Positions 41,984 through 52,286 of a stretch of 64,000 nucleotides of DNA are shown one piece after another. Origin of the DNA: Haemophilus influenzae. Its GTDB lineage: Bacteria; Pseudomonadota; Gammaproteobacteria; Enterobacterales; Pasteurellaceae. The position numbers and the translations under genes were made by a program. Below the pieces are notes generated by a model. The model was given only the letters and a program-made list of their open reading frames with translations, searched no databases and had not been told where the DNA came from. Positions within the stretch are counted from its first letter, which is position 1. Every line of letters starts with the position of its first letter. The stretch is taken from the NCBI GenBank assembly GCA_923172585.1, contig OV298644.1, positions 1,319,427 through 1,383,426 on the forward strand, written 5' to 3'.

Positions 41984-44900
41984 TTACGCTAAAATTTCTA
42001 ATAATGCCTGCACAGGGTGCTTTAACACCACATGTTCATAACGTTTTACCTGACTGCGGCAAGAATAACCAGTTGCTAAACAAAAGTGCGGATCTTTTTC
42101 ATGCAGTTTTTTGTGCCAGGATACATCGTAGATTTCTCGGCTCATTTTTTGATTTTGCACTTCATGTCCAAATACACCAGCCATACCGCAACATCCGACT
42201 TTTTCTACATTAAGTTGTTGTCCAAATCTTCCAAAAATTTCTTGCCATTCTTTTGGACTGTTCGGCATAAAAGTAGATTCCGTACAATGCCGGAATAAAT
42301 ACCAATCGAAAGTGCGGTCAGTTTTGGCGATGTTTTTTAACTTCTCTTGTAAATCCGCATTTTGTAATCTTTGTTTTAACCATTCGTGTGCGGTGAGAAC
42401 GTGAAAATCGCCCCGTTTTTCTTGTAGTGCTTCTTTGTATTCATCTCGATAAGACAGCAAGATGGCTGGATCAACGCCCACAAGAGGAATGCCTAATTTT
42501 GCCATTCGATTTAAAAACTCTGCTTGATTTTGTGCTGTTTTGCTAAAGCGTTTTAAGAAACCTTTGATGTGCATTGCTTTGCCGTTTGGTTTAAATGGCA
42601 ACAGAATTGGTGTAAAGCCTAATTCCTGCGTAAGCAGAACAAAATCGCGTACCACTTTCGCATCATAGTAAGATGTGTAAGGATCTTGCACAATAAATAA
42701 AATATCGTTTTTTTCTACCGCACTTAGGCCTTCCAATTCTTCCAAGGATTTGCCTTGATAATGAATTTCTACCAGCTGTTGTTGCAAATTGGGTTCAGAA
42801 AGCAAGGCAAATCAGTCATGCCTAATGTTTTTTCCACTAATGTTTGCGTGACTTTTAGCTTGGTAAAATAATTAAAGAATTTTGCCTGTTTTGCCATATA
42901 AAGCGCAGCGATTTCTAAATTTGCCACAATGTGGTCTTTTGCGGGGCGTAAGTAGCGGCTGTGATAAAAATGAAAGAATTTCGCGCGGAAACTTGGTACA
43001 TCGATTTTAATCGGGCATTGGCTTGCACAGGCTTTACAAGCAAGGCAAGTATCCATTGCGGCTTTTACTTCGTGAGAAAAATCATAATCGCCTCGCCATT
43101 TTTGAACCGTATTGCTTAGTCTTTTTACAAGTGCGGTTAGTTTTATTTCTGTTTTACGGAAGTCTAATTGTTCGGGCGAAACATTTTCATTCGCCATCAA
43201 TCGAAGCCATTCTCGAACCATGGCTGCACGACCTTTCGGCGAAAATACACGGTTTTTACTTACTTTCATCGATGGGCACATAATGCTGTGTTCATCAAAA
43301 TTGAAACATAATCCGTTTCCATTGCAGTTCATCGCACTCTTAAATTCATTTCGTATTTGGATCGGAATTTGGCGATCCTTATCAGCCCGCATCGGCGAAA
43401 GAATAGAATAAAGTTCATCTTTGGAATCCAAAGGCGTACAGATTTTGCCAGGATTTAAGCGATTGTTCGGATCGAATAAGGTTTTGATATAACGAAGTTC
43501 GTGCCAGAGTTCTGGGGTAAAGAATTTTTCGCCGTAATGGGATCGCACGCCTTTTCCATGTTCTCCCCAGAGTAATCCGCCATATTTAATTGTAAGTTCT
43601 GCCACTTCATCTGAAATTTGTTTAAATAATTTCACTTGTTCTTTATCGCATAAATCAAGCGCAGGGCGAACGTGCAACACGCCTGCATCCACGTGACCAA
43701 ACATGCCATATTGTAAATTGTGCTGGTCTAATAAAGCGCGAAATTCACTGATGTAATCCGCAAGATTTTCTGGGGGGACACAAGTATCTTCCACGAAAGG
43801 AATCGGTTTGGCTGCACCTTTTGCATTACCAAGTAAGCCCACTGCTTTTTTTCGCATTGCATAAATACGTTCGATAGAGGGTAAATCAGAACAAACTTGA
43901 TAGCCAATAATGTGATCTTGATTGTGTTCAATTTTTTCATCAAGTAAGCGACAAAGTGCGGTGACTTGACGGTCTATTTTTTCTTTATTATTACCAGCAA
44001 ATTCCACAATATTTAAACCAAGAATTGGATCTTTTTCATCTTCTGTAAGAAGTTCATTCACAGAATGCCAAATAATATCTTGTTTGGCGAGGTTTAAGAC
44101 TTTGGAATCAACGGTTTCCACAGAAAGCGCATTGGCTTTCACCATAAAAGGGGCATTGCGTAATGCTGCATCAAAAGAACGATATTTAATATTGATGAGC
44201 GTGCGATATTGAGGAATTGGCAGAAGATTGAGTTTAGCTTCACAAATAAATGCGAGAGAACCTTCAGAACCAGTGAGAATTCTCGTGAGATTAAATTCAC
44301 TTTCATCTTCATTGAATACATTTTTGAGATCGTATCCCGTTAAAAAACGGTTAAGTTGTGGCAAATCTTTAATGATAGCCGCTCTTTTTTCTTTACAGTG
44401 TTGCGCGATTGTTTGGTGGAGCTTTTTGCTACTCTCACTTAATTCAAGCGCATCAATGTTTTCTAAAACATCAACAGAATTGACCGCACTTGTATCTAAA
44501 ATTTCTCCATTCATTAACACAGAACGTAATGCCAAAACGTGATTAGAGGTTTTACCATATTGCAATGAACCTTGCCCCGAGGCATCGGTGTTAATCATTC
44601 CGCCTAAAGTCGCTCGATTGCTGGTGGATAACTCTGGAGCAAAGAATAAACCATGTGGTTTTAAAAATTGATTAAGTTGATCTTTTACGACACCTGCTTG
44701 TACTTTAACCCAACGTTCTTTTACATTGAGTTCTAAGATGGCAGTCATATGACGAGAAAGATCCACTATTATATTGTTATTGATGGATTGCCCATTAGTG
44801 CCAGTGCCTCCACCGCGAGGCGTAAAGCTGATTGATTGATATTCAGGTAAATTTGCCAATTTGGTTATACGCACTATATCAGCAACAGTTTTCGGAAAAA

Positions 44901-45066
44901 GAATTGCTTGTGGAAGTTGTTGGTAAACGCTGTTATCCGTAGCCAGACTTAATCTATCTGCATAGTTTGTCGCAATATCCCCCTCAAAATGTTGGCATTG
45001 AAGATCATCAAGATAATCAAGTACATATTGTTCAACTTGAGGAATGCGATTTAGATTTGGCAACAT
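41984..45066 (-). pseudogene. ydiJ: FAD/iron-sulfur D-2-hydroxyacid dehydrogenase YdiJ, split by a one-base loss
   Basis: A large flavoprotein, D-2-hydroxyglutarate dehydrogenase in E. coli. Domains in order: FAD-binding (FTPRGGGTGTNGQSIN, about residues 80-95), FAD-oxidase C-terminal domain with WGEHGKGVRS, a ferredoxin-type CLACKACASQCP motif near residue 675, and a cysteine-rich domain ending CCGMAGVFGHE. The frame breaks after GMTDLP. One base restored at the A pair 42804-42805 gives GMTDLPLLSEPNLQQQ and a continuous 1027-residue protein. The two open pieces (765 and 273 residues) are otherwise undamaged. Confidence 0.88.
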
Positions 45067-45218
45067 AGTATTTGACCCATTTAAACATATCAGATGGAGA
45101 CTTTGATAATATCCTAAGGCTGGAATAATGTCGATTAGGAAAGATAGAGGAGAAGGTAAAAAGTCTGTTTAAGAAAGTGTTATTTTGGATAAAAACTAAA
45201 CAAATAATTCAAAATAAT

Positions 45219-45246
45219 TTGATCTTTTTAAAATTCATAGGATAAT
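45219..45246 (+). promoter_or_regulatory. Candidate ompA promoter with a long leader
   Basis: TTGATC (45219-45224), 16-base spacer, GATAAT (45241-45246). The start would be near 45253, leaving an untranslated leader of about 180 bases before the ATG, typical of stable ompA messages. The leader has a stem TTCCTTTG / CAAAGGAA (about 45266-45293). The remainder of the 369-base gap 45067-45435 shows no gene. Confidence 0.55.
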
Positions 45247-45435
45247 GATCACACTTTTGAACGTTCCTTTGGGGTAAACATAAGCAAAGGAATTGAATTT
45301 GTCAAAAGGTAATAAAGTAGGGCAAATTCAAAACCCTAGTTAAGTGACTGTTTAGAATGTAACTTTAATTAAAAGTTCAGTATAAACAAGGACACTTTTT
45401 TATTACTATTCGATCACTAAATAGAGGACATCAAA

Positions 45436-46495
45436 ATGAAAAAACTGCAATCGCATTAGTAGTTGCTGGTTTAGCAGCAGCTTCAGTAGCTCAAGCAGCT
45501 CCACAAGAAAACACTTTCTACGCTGGCGTTAAAGCTGGTCAAGCATCTTTTCACGATGGACTTCGTGCTCTAGCTCGTGAACATAAAGTAGGTTATCACC
45601 GTAATTCTTTCACTTATGGTGTATTCGGTGGTTATCAAATTTTAAATCAAAATAACTTAGGTTTAGCGGTTGAATTAGGTTACGACGATTTCGGTCGTGC
45701 TAAAGGTCGCCAAGCAGGTAGAACTGTTGCTAAACACACTAACCACGGTACTCACTTAAGCTTAAAAGGTAGCTATGAAGTATTAGAAGGTTTAGATGTT
45801 TATGGTAAAGCAGGTGTTGCTTTAGTTCGTTCTGACTATAAATTGTACAATAAAAAAGTAGTGCTCTTAAAAACTAGAGCGAACATCACAGAGCACGTGC
45901 CTCTGGTTTATTTGCAGTAGGTGCAGAATATGCAGTATTACCAGAATTAGCAGTTCGTTTAGAATATCAATGGCTAACTCGCGTAGGTAAATACCGCCCT
46001 CAAGATAAACCAAATAGTGCACTTAACTACAACCCTTGGATTGGTTCTATCAATGCGGGTATTTCTTACCGTTTTGGTCAAGGCGCAGCACCAGTTGTAG
46101 CAGCACCTGAAATGGTAAGCAAAACTTTCAGCTTAAACTCTGATGTAACTTTCGCATTTGGTAAAGCAAACTTAAAACCTCAAGCACAAGCAACATTAGA
46201 CAGCATCTATGGCGAAATGTCACAAGTTAAAAGTGCAAAAGTAGCTGTTGCTGGTTACACTGACCGTATTGGTTCTGACGCGTTCAACGTAAAACTTTCT
46301 CAAGAACGTGCAGATTCAGTAGCTAACTACTTTGTTGCTAAAGGTGTTGCAGCAGACGCAATCTCTGCAACTGGCTACGGTAAAGCAAACCCAGTAACTG
46401 GTGCAACTTGTGACCAAGTTAAAGGTCGTAAAGCGCTTATCGCTTGTCTTGCTCCAGACCGTCGTGTAGAAATCGCGGTAAACGGTACTAAATAA
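45436..46495 (+). pseudogene. ompA: Outer membrane protein P5 (OmpA), two one-base losses
   Basis: The OmpA homologue P5: an eight-strand beta-barrel, then a peptidoglycan-binding domain. As written, the frame stops after seven codons. Restoring one A to the run 45439-45444 gives the signal peptide MKKTAIALVVAGLAAASVAQA and mature APQENTFYAGVKAG. A second missing base, a G near 45877-45879 in barrel loop 3, restores GEHHRARASGLFAVG. The intact 3' part (from about 46112) has the OmpA domain motif GYTDRIGSDAFNVKLSQERA. The rebuilt protein has 353 residues. P5 is an adhesin and complement-evasion factor, and its loops vary between strains. Confidence 0.92.
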
Positions 46496-46528
46496 TTTTA
46501 GTATTTGTTTAACGAAAGATTAAATACG

Positions 46529-46565
46529 GAAAAAGGCTTAAACTTCGGTTTAGGCCTTTTGTTTT
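46529..46565 (+). terminator. Terminator after ompA
   Basis: AAAAAGGC(T)TAAAC pairs with GTTTAGGCCTTTT around TTCG, a stable UUCG-type loop. Confidence 0.85.
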
Positions 46566-46645
46566 AAATGAATATAAAACCAAGCATTTCAATCAAGTTT
46601 TAACTTGTGATAAAATGCTTACCTCGTTTATTTATAGGGAACATT

Positions 46646-46969
46646 ATGGAAACCTTAGACAAAATCAAAAAGCAAATTAGTGAAAATCCCATTCTTATTT
46701 ATATGAAAGGTTCGCCAAAATTACCATCTTGTGGTTTTTCTGCTCGTGCATCTGAGGCATTAATGCACTGCAAAGTGCCTTTTGGTTATGTGGATATTTT
46801 ACAACATCCAGATATTCGCGCTGAATTACCAACATATGCAAATTGGCCAACTTTCCCACAATTATGGGTTGAGGGAGAATTAATTGGTGGTTGTGATATT
46901 ATTTTAGAAATGTATCAAGCAGGCGAATTGCAAACTTTATTAGCTGAAGTGGCAGCAAAGCACGCTTAA
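46646..46969 (+). CDS. grxD: Monothiol glutaredoxin GrxD
   Basis: A CGFS-type glutaredoxin, 107 residues from METLDKIKK; an upstream frame start adds 13 codons without a ribosome site, whereas AGGGAACATT precedes this ATG. The motif SC29-G-F-S32 is followed by the glutathione-binding WPTFPQLWVEG and GGCDI segments. Such proteins carry and transfer [2Fe-2S] clusters, usually with BolA partners, rather than reduce disulfides. It is a single-gene unit with its own terminator. Confidence 0.95.
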   Translation: METLDKIKKQISENPILIYMKGSPKLPSCGFSARASEALMHCKVPFGYVDILQHPDIRAELPTYANWPTFPQLWVEGELIGGCDIILEMYQAGELQTLLAEVAAKHA

Positions 46970-46983
46970 TCACAGGGAAAAAC

Positions 46984-47009
46984 AAAACCCGCAATAAGCG
47001 GGTTTTTTA
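46984..47009. terminator. Terminator between grxD and hisC
   Basis: AAAACCCGC and GCGGGTTTTTT pair around AATAA. It lies between convergent genes and has A and T runs on either side. Confidence 0.9.
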
Positions 47010-47044
47010 TATAATAAATTTCCCTTTCATTATTAAATAATAGA

Positions 47045-48145
47045 TTAAGCAAACTTTAATACCTTAGAAAGTGCGGTGAAAAATTTATCGTTTTCTTCAG
47101 GTAAACCAATACTTATACGTAAATGATTCGGCATGCCATAACCAGCAATTGGGCGAACAATTACGCCTTCTCGTAACAACGCATCATAAATTGGTGCGGC
47201 AGGTTGTTTGAAATCAATGGTTATAAAATTTCCTTTAGAGGGAATATAATCCAATTGATTTTTTTGACAAAAGTCTTCATAACGTTGCATTTCTATTCGA
47301 TTATTTTCAGCGACTTTTTCAACAAATTTATCGTCATTCATTACGGCAACAGCAGCGGTTAATGCCAACGAATTACAGTTAAATGGTTGTCGAACTCGAT
47401 TTAATAAATCTGCGATTTCAGGATTAGATACCGCATAACCAATGCGTAAACCTGCCAAGCCATAGGCTTTAGAAAGAGAGCGTGAAATAATTAAATTTGA
47501 ATATTTTTTTAATAAATGGAAGGAGTCCACTCGTTCTTCAGCTTTGGTAAATTCCGTGTAGGCTTCATCTAATACCACGATTACATTTTCGGGGACTTTT
47601 GCTAAAAAATCTTCAATTTCTTGCGATGTTAAAAAATTACCCGTTGGATTATTGGGATTAGCAATGTAAATGAGCTTTGTTTTATCAGAAAGTGCGGTCA
47701 AAAATCCTTGTAAATAGTGCCCCCAATTTTTAGCTGGAATTTCTTTTGCAATTGCATTTATCGCTTTAGTCACTAAAGGATAAACAATAAAGGCATATTG
47801 TGAATAAATGATTTCATCGCCTTCCGTTGCGAAAGTGTGAGCAAAAAGTTCTAATAAATCATTTGAGCCATTTCCAAGCGTAATTTGATTTGGTTGAACG
47901 CCAAATTGTTTTGCGATAGTTTGTTTTAATTCAAAGCCATTCGCATCTGGATAACGAGTTAGTTTATCTAATTGTTCAAAAATTGCTTTTTTTGCACTTT
48001 CTGGAAAACCAAATGGGTTTTCGTTTGAGGCAAGTTTAACGATATTGGAAATACCAAGTTCTCGTTCTAATTCCTCAATGGGTTTGCCTGCTTGATAAGG
48101 GGATATGGATTTTACGCCACGATTGGCAATGTTGATGTACTGCAT
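47045..48145 (-). CDS. hisC: Histidinol-phosphate aminotransferase
   Basis: A PLP-dependent aminotransferase, 366 residues. PLP contacts ANPNNPTGN and LDEAYTEF, and the lysine loop SRSLSKAYGLAGLRIGYA (about residues 220-237), are present. The N-terminus YQAGKPIEELERELG matches the HisC2 subgroup, which is often paired with serC as here, and which may also act on aromatic amino acids. It follows serC by 84 bases on the same strand. Confidence 0.9.
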   Translation of the reverse strand: MQYINIANRGVKSISPYQAGKPIEELERELGISNIVKLASNENPFGFPESAKKAIFEQLDKLTRYPDANGFELKQTIAKQFGVQPNQITLGNGSNDLLELFAHTFATEGDEIIYSQYAFIVYPLVTKAINAIAKEIPAKNWGHYLQGFLTALSDKTKLIYIANPNNPTGNFLTSQEIEDFLAKVPENVIVVLDEAYTEFTKAEERVDSFHLLKKYSNLIISRSLSKAYGLAGLRIGYAVSNPEIADLLNRVRQPFNCNSLALTAAVAVMNDDKFVEKVAENNRIEMQRYEDFCQKNQLDYIPSKGNFITIDFKQPAAPIYDALLREGVIVRPIAGYGMPNHLRISIGLPEENDKFFTALSKVLKFA

Positions 48146-48229
48146 AGTGTTATTTGTAAATATTGATATGGGTTAGTATGAATTTTCAAATAAATTTGGG
48201 CGTAAATACGCCCATTGGAAATGTTTTTC

Positions 48230-49318
48230 CTATTGAGGAAGATTTTCAGTTTCAAATTTTTTCATAAATGAAATGAGTGCCTCAACACCATTTTGCGACA
48301 TTGCGTTATAAATAGATGCACGCATTCCACCTAAAACCTTATGACCTTTCAAGGCTTGCAAGCCAGCAGCAGTAGACTCTGCGACAAATTTTGCATCTAA
48401 TTCTGTATTATCTGTGATGAAAGTGACATTCATTGTTGAGCGGTTTTCTTTTGCTACCACATTGCGGTAAAGTTTACTCGAATCAATATAATCATAAAGG
48501 GTTTGTGCTTTTAGTGCATTACGATTTTCGATTATTTCTAAGCCGCCTATTTCTTTAAGATGTTTAAATACGAGGGAACATAAATACCACGCAAAAGTTG
48601 GAGGCGTGTTGATCATTGAATCTGCATCACGTTGAGTTGCATAATTCCAAATAGATGAGGTTTCTTTACGTGCATTACCGATTAAATGATCACGAATAAT
48701 CACTAACGTAATGCCCGCAGGGCCAAGATTTTTTTGCGCACCAGCATAAATTATCCCAAATCTACTGATATCGATTTGACGTGAAAGAATATTTGAAGAC
48801 ATATCCGCGACCAATACGGCATTGCCTACATTTGGTACATCAAAAATCTCCATACCACTGATGGTTTCATTCGGGCAATAATGAACGTAGTCATATTGAT
48901 CAGCGATATGGCTAAAATCAAGATCTGTAATTCGAGTCTGTTCGCCATTTTCTACGATAGTGATTTCATCAATTTCTGCAAAATTTCTTGCTTCTTTTGC
49001 CGCTGTAGCTGACCAATGCCCACTATTTAAATAAAGGGCTTTGCCTTTTTTACCGATTAAGTTCATCGGAATTGCGGCAAATTGACCGCGAGCGCCACCT
49101 TGTAAGAAAAGTACACGATAGTTATCAGGAATATTGTAAACCTCACGTAGATCTTTTTCCGCTTGGGTAACGAGTTCCATAAAATACTTTCCTCGATGGC
49201 TTACTTCCATTACGGACACACCTTGATTGAGCCAGTTTGTAAGTTCATTTTGTGCTTTTTGCAACACTTCTGGGAAAATCATCGCAGGACCTGCGCTAAA
49301 ATTAAAGACTTGTGACAT
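48230..49318 (-). CDS. serC: Phosphoserine aminotransferase
   Basis: A PLP enzyme making phosphoserine, and also a pyridoxal-phosphate precursor; 362 residues. It has NFSAGPAMIFPEVLQ at the N-terminus, GGARGQFAAIPMNL, and the PLP-lysine motif YAGAQKNLGPAG (about residues 192-203). Complete. It heads a serC-hisC pair. Confidence 0.96.
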   Translation of the reverse strand: MSQVFNFSAGPAMIFPEVLQKAQNELTNWLNQGVSVMEVSHRGKYFMELVTQAEKDLREVYNIPDNYRVLFLQGGARGQFAAIPMNLIGKKGKALYLNSGHWSATAAKEARNFAEIDEITIVENGEQTRITDLDFSHIADQYDYVHYCPNETISGMEIFDVPNVGNAVLVADMSSNILSRQIDISRFGIIYAGAQKNLGPAGITLVIIRDHLIGNARKETSSIWNYATQRDADSMINTPPTFAWYLCSLVFKHLKEIGGLEIIENRNALKAQTLYDYIDSSKLYRNVVAKENRSTMNVTFITDNTELDAKFVAESTAAGLQALKGHKVLGGMRASIYNAMSQNGVEALISFMKKFETENLPQ

Positions 49319-49508
49319 TGTATTTCCTTGGTTTTTATGAAAATAATGATGTCTTTTTTATCACTACAAAAATCGATAATCAATGCTTTTTACTGAAATC
49401 AAAAAAATTCTTTCTATCATTCATAAAATAGAGGGTAAATTTTGACGATTGATTAAAAAAAAGCTGAATTACGGCACAGTCATTTTATTTATTTTAAAAG
49501 GAGTTGTT

Positions 49509-49851
49509 ATGGAAATTGTGAATAAACAATCTTTTCAAGAAGTGTTGGAATACGTGCGTATGTATCGTTTAAAAAATAGAATTAAACGAGATATGGAAGA
49601 CAATAATCGTAAGATTCGCGATAACCAAAAACGCATATTGTTATTGGATAATTTAAATCAATATATTCGTGATGATATGACTATTGCAGAAGTACGTGGA
49701 ATTATTGAAAGTATGCGTGATGACTATGAAAGCCGTGTAGTGATTACACAATTCGCAATGCTGAACTTTATAAGCAACGCCGAGAATTAGTACGAAAATG
49801 AAAGAACAAAAAAAAGCACACGCAGAATTATTGAAAAATGCTGAAAAATAA
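49509..49851 (+). pseudogene. tmaR: Pole-localising protein TmaR (YeeX/DUF496), two one-base losses
   Basis: A small coiled-coil protein; in E. coli TmaR holds the PTS enzyme I at the pole. The start [20 protein letters not shown] and [15 protein letters not shown] match the family closely. The frame derails at 49740 after DDYESRV. One base restored there (GTAG-ATGATTAC) and another in the A run 49795-49798 give [16 protein letters not shown], then KEQKKAHAELLKNAEK, ending at 49851 (about 114 residues). The ribosome site is AAAAGGAG. As written, translation ends at 49790. Confidence 0.85.
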
Positions 49852-49861
49852 TAGGATAACT

Positions 49862-49892
49862 AGAGCCGACTGAATCAATCGGCTTATTTTTT
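49862..49892. terminator. Terminator between tmaR and pabC
   Basis: GAGCCGA and TCGGCTT pair around CTGAATCAA and are followed by a T-rich run. Confidence 0.7.
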
Positions 49893-50458
49893 ATAAGATA
49901 TTCATTGCGTTAATGATTTTAATTTCATCAAAATTGACAATATCTTCTTGGAATATTGTGCCTTCTAGAATTTTGCCTTCTTGTAATAATTTTTCTCGTT
50001 GTGTGCCTAAAAGCAATGGCGAATCTGGCATGTACCATTTTTTTCATTGTAGAAAAATTAGAATTACCGATGGATCAATCTGTCACTTTTCCATTTTTGA
50101 TAATCATAATTTCATCACAAGCACCACGTTGAGCAAATAATGTATTAATTAAACTGCGATCTAAATATTTCAAACTATATTCAATGTCATCACAAATTAC
50201 AGGTTGAAAAGTGCGGTAGATTTTTCGTTGGTATTCAAAATATTGAATTTGTGTGGTTTCAGCATTGTAATCAATACGGCAGCGAACTAATCGATTTTGC
50301 AAAAGAGCAGGTAGTTGAATAAGCGAAAAAAGATTAAAAATTTTCACCGCACTTTTGCCATAATATTCACGCAAACTACGTTCATATCGCACTTGGTGTA
50401 AATCGATATTTTGAATTTTCCCGTTTTCAATACAAAGGGTTTCAAATAAAGTGAATAT
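49891..50458 (-). pseudogene. pabC: Decayed aminodeoxychorismate lyase-like gene (class IV aminotransferase)
   Basis: A remnant of the gene normally beside pabB, encoding a class IV PLP aminotransferase-fold protein that would release p-aminobenzoate. Recognisable are TLFETLCIENGKIQNIDLHQ, RYERSLREYYG, the LDRSLINTLFAQRGACDEI core, WYMPDSPLLLGTQREKLL and the end NAMNIL. Damage: no ATG, with ATA at the expected start (50456-50458); TGA at 50075-50077 after GKVTD; and a frame change between that stop and WYMPDS. Several kinds of change indicate real decay, not one miscall. It would be about 187 residues if intact. Confidence 0.8.
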
Positions 50459-50585
50459 TAAAGCAATGCAGTCAGTTATTGACTATTATAACAATAATTA
50501 TACCGATTTTGCCGTAATAGTTAGAAATACTCCATATCTCACTTTGAATAATCGTGTTTGCATTTACTCATGGTATAACAGATTT

Positions 50586-51563
50586 TTAAATTGCGTAAGT
50601 TTCTGAAATATGCAAATAGACTTTTTCTAACAATTCTTCATATTCATCTTGCGCATTGCTTTGAATGGTAATTCCGCCTCCACTATGAAAATAAAATTTT
50701 TCATCTACTTGAGAAATAAATCGAATTGCTACCGCACTTTGTAGTGTTTTACCATCAAATATGCCAAAAATTCCTGTGTAATAACCGCGTTTTTGTTTTT
50801 CTGTTTGTTGAATAATTTGTGTGGTTTTTTCTTTTGGTGCGCCACTAATGGAACCAGCAGTCAAGAGTTACGATAAAATATCGCCAATTTGATTTTGCCA
50901 GTTTTCATTCAATTTTCAGTAAATTTCAGAACTGGTTTGCAGTATTTCGCCTTTCTGGGTTATGATACGATCGATATAACGAAATTTTTTCACCTGAATA
51001 TTTTCTGCCACCATGGATAAATCATTACGCATTAAATCAACAATTGTGTAATGCTCGCGTTGTTCTTTTTCATTTGTGAGTAACTGATTTTCTGCATCGG
51101 GCAGAGAGGCGTTAATTGTCCATTTCATGAGATAAGTAAAAATATTGTTATCATGAATATTGTCAAAACATTCAGGTGAGAAGCAAACAAATTGATCTTG
51201 TAACCACAATTTATAAGGCGCATTGGTTTGATGAAAAATTTGTTCAAGTGAAATATTACCTGAAATTTCAGTGGGATAAATGAGATTAAATAAATAAGAA
51301 TTACCTTTTTGTAATTCACTTTGAACAAGTTCAAAACATTGTTGATAATGCGAGAAAGGCATTGGATGTTGGGTAAAATTAAGAGGGATAGATTGTGGAG
51401 AAATTGTGCAATTTCTTTTGCCTAAAATATCAAAATAAATGCCTTGTTGTGCAGAATTTTCGAGAGGAAAAATCAATGGTTTTTCATTTTCAAAATCAAT
51501 AAGAAAGTAAAATGGCGTACGTTGTTTGCCATAATGATTAGCCTGTTAAATAAAATGTTGCAT
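50586..51563 (-). pseudogene. pabB: Decayed aminodeoxychorismate synthase component I
   Basis: A chorismate-binding enzyme of folate (p-aminobenzoate) synthesis, about 325 codons. One single frame runs from ATG 51561-51563 to the stop at 50586 but contains three stop codons: TAA at codon 6 (51546-51548), TGA at 50916-50918 and TAA at 50868-50870. Family motifs remain: FSPECFDNI, TIVDLMRNDLSMVAENI, and LLTAGSISGAPKEKT, where the usual P of PAGS is T. Because the frame is unshifted and the stops are substitutions, this is a genuine pseudogene. The partner pabA, transcribed divergently, is intact. Confidence 0.88.
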
Positions 51564-51619
51564 TGTGCTTTGTGCCATTTTGCGTAAAATGACCCGATTA
51601 TAACGAATACCCAACTGTT

Positions 51620-52201
51620 ATGAAATTACTCATCATTAATAATCACAATTCTTTTACTTTTAACTTGGTGGATTTAATTCGAAAATTAAATGTGCCTTAT
51701 GATGTTTTAAACGTAGAAGATTTGAAAGAAAATACAGCGGAAAATTATAGCCATATATTGATTTCGCCAGGTCCTGATATACCACGCGTTTATCCACAAC
51801 TTTTTTCCATGTTGGAAAAATGTTATCAGCAAAAATCTATTTTAGGTGTGTGTTTAGGGCATCAAACCTTATGTGAATTTTTTGGTGGTACATTGTATAA
51901 CTTAGAGAATGTTCGTCACGGGCAGAAACGAACATTAAAAGTGCGGTCAAATTCTCCATTGTTTTTTGATCTTCCAACTGAATTTAATATCGGATTATAT
52001 CATTCTTGGGCTGTACAGGAAGAAGATTTTCCTGATTGCCTAGAAATCACCGCACTTTGTGATGAAGATGTAGTGATGGCAATGCAACATAAATCTTTGC
52101 CAATTTATAGTGTCCAGTTTCATCCAGAATCTTATATGTCAGACTTTGGCGAGCAAATTTTGCGTAATTGCTTGGCGATTCATCCCACAACTACCTCATA
52201 A
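51620..52201 (+). CDS. pabA: Aminodeoxychorismate/anthranilate synthase glutaminase component PabA
   Basis: A class I glutamine amidotransferase of 193 residues, supplying ammonia to PabB (and sometimes TrpE). The catalytic triad is visible: Cys in LGVCLGHQTLCEFFGG (about residue 79), and His and Glu in VQFHPES (about 173-175). The N-terminus LLIINNHNSFTFNLVDLIRK is typical. It is divergent from the dead pabB. With PabB lost it may be without a partner here. Two uptake signals lie inside. Confidence 0.9.
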   Translation: MKLLIINNHNSFTFNLVDLIRKLNVPYDVLNVEDLKENTAENYSHILISPGPDIPRVYPQLFSMLEKCYQQKSILGVCLGHQTLCEFFGGTLYNLENVRHGQKRTLKVRSNSPLFFDLPTEFNIGLYHSWAVQEEDFPDCLEITALCDEDVVMAMQHKSLPIYSVQFHPESYMSDFGEQILRNCLAIHPTTTS

Positions 52202-52207
52202 TACCGC

Positions 52208-52259
52208 TTGCTTATTAAACAAAAATGCGTATTATAGCCGTCTATACGTCAATACATCC
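52208..52259 (+). promoter_or_regulatory. metK promoter with MetJ operator
   Basis: TTGCTT (52208-52213), 16-base spacer and TATTAT (52230-52235). Directly after, three 8-base met boxes lie end to end: AGCCGTCT (52236-52243), ATACGTCA (52244-52251) and ATACATCC (52252-52259), against the consensus AGACGTCT. MetJ with S-adenosylmethionine would repress metK at its start site. Confidence 0.75.
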
Positions 52260-52286
52260 AAATTTAAATGAATGAAGAGAGAAAAT

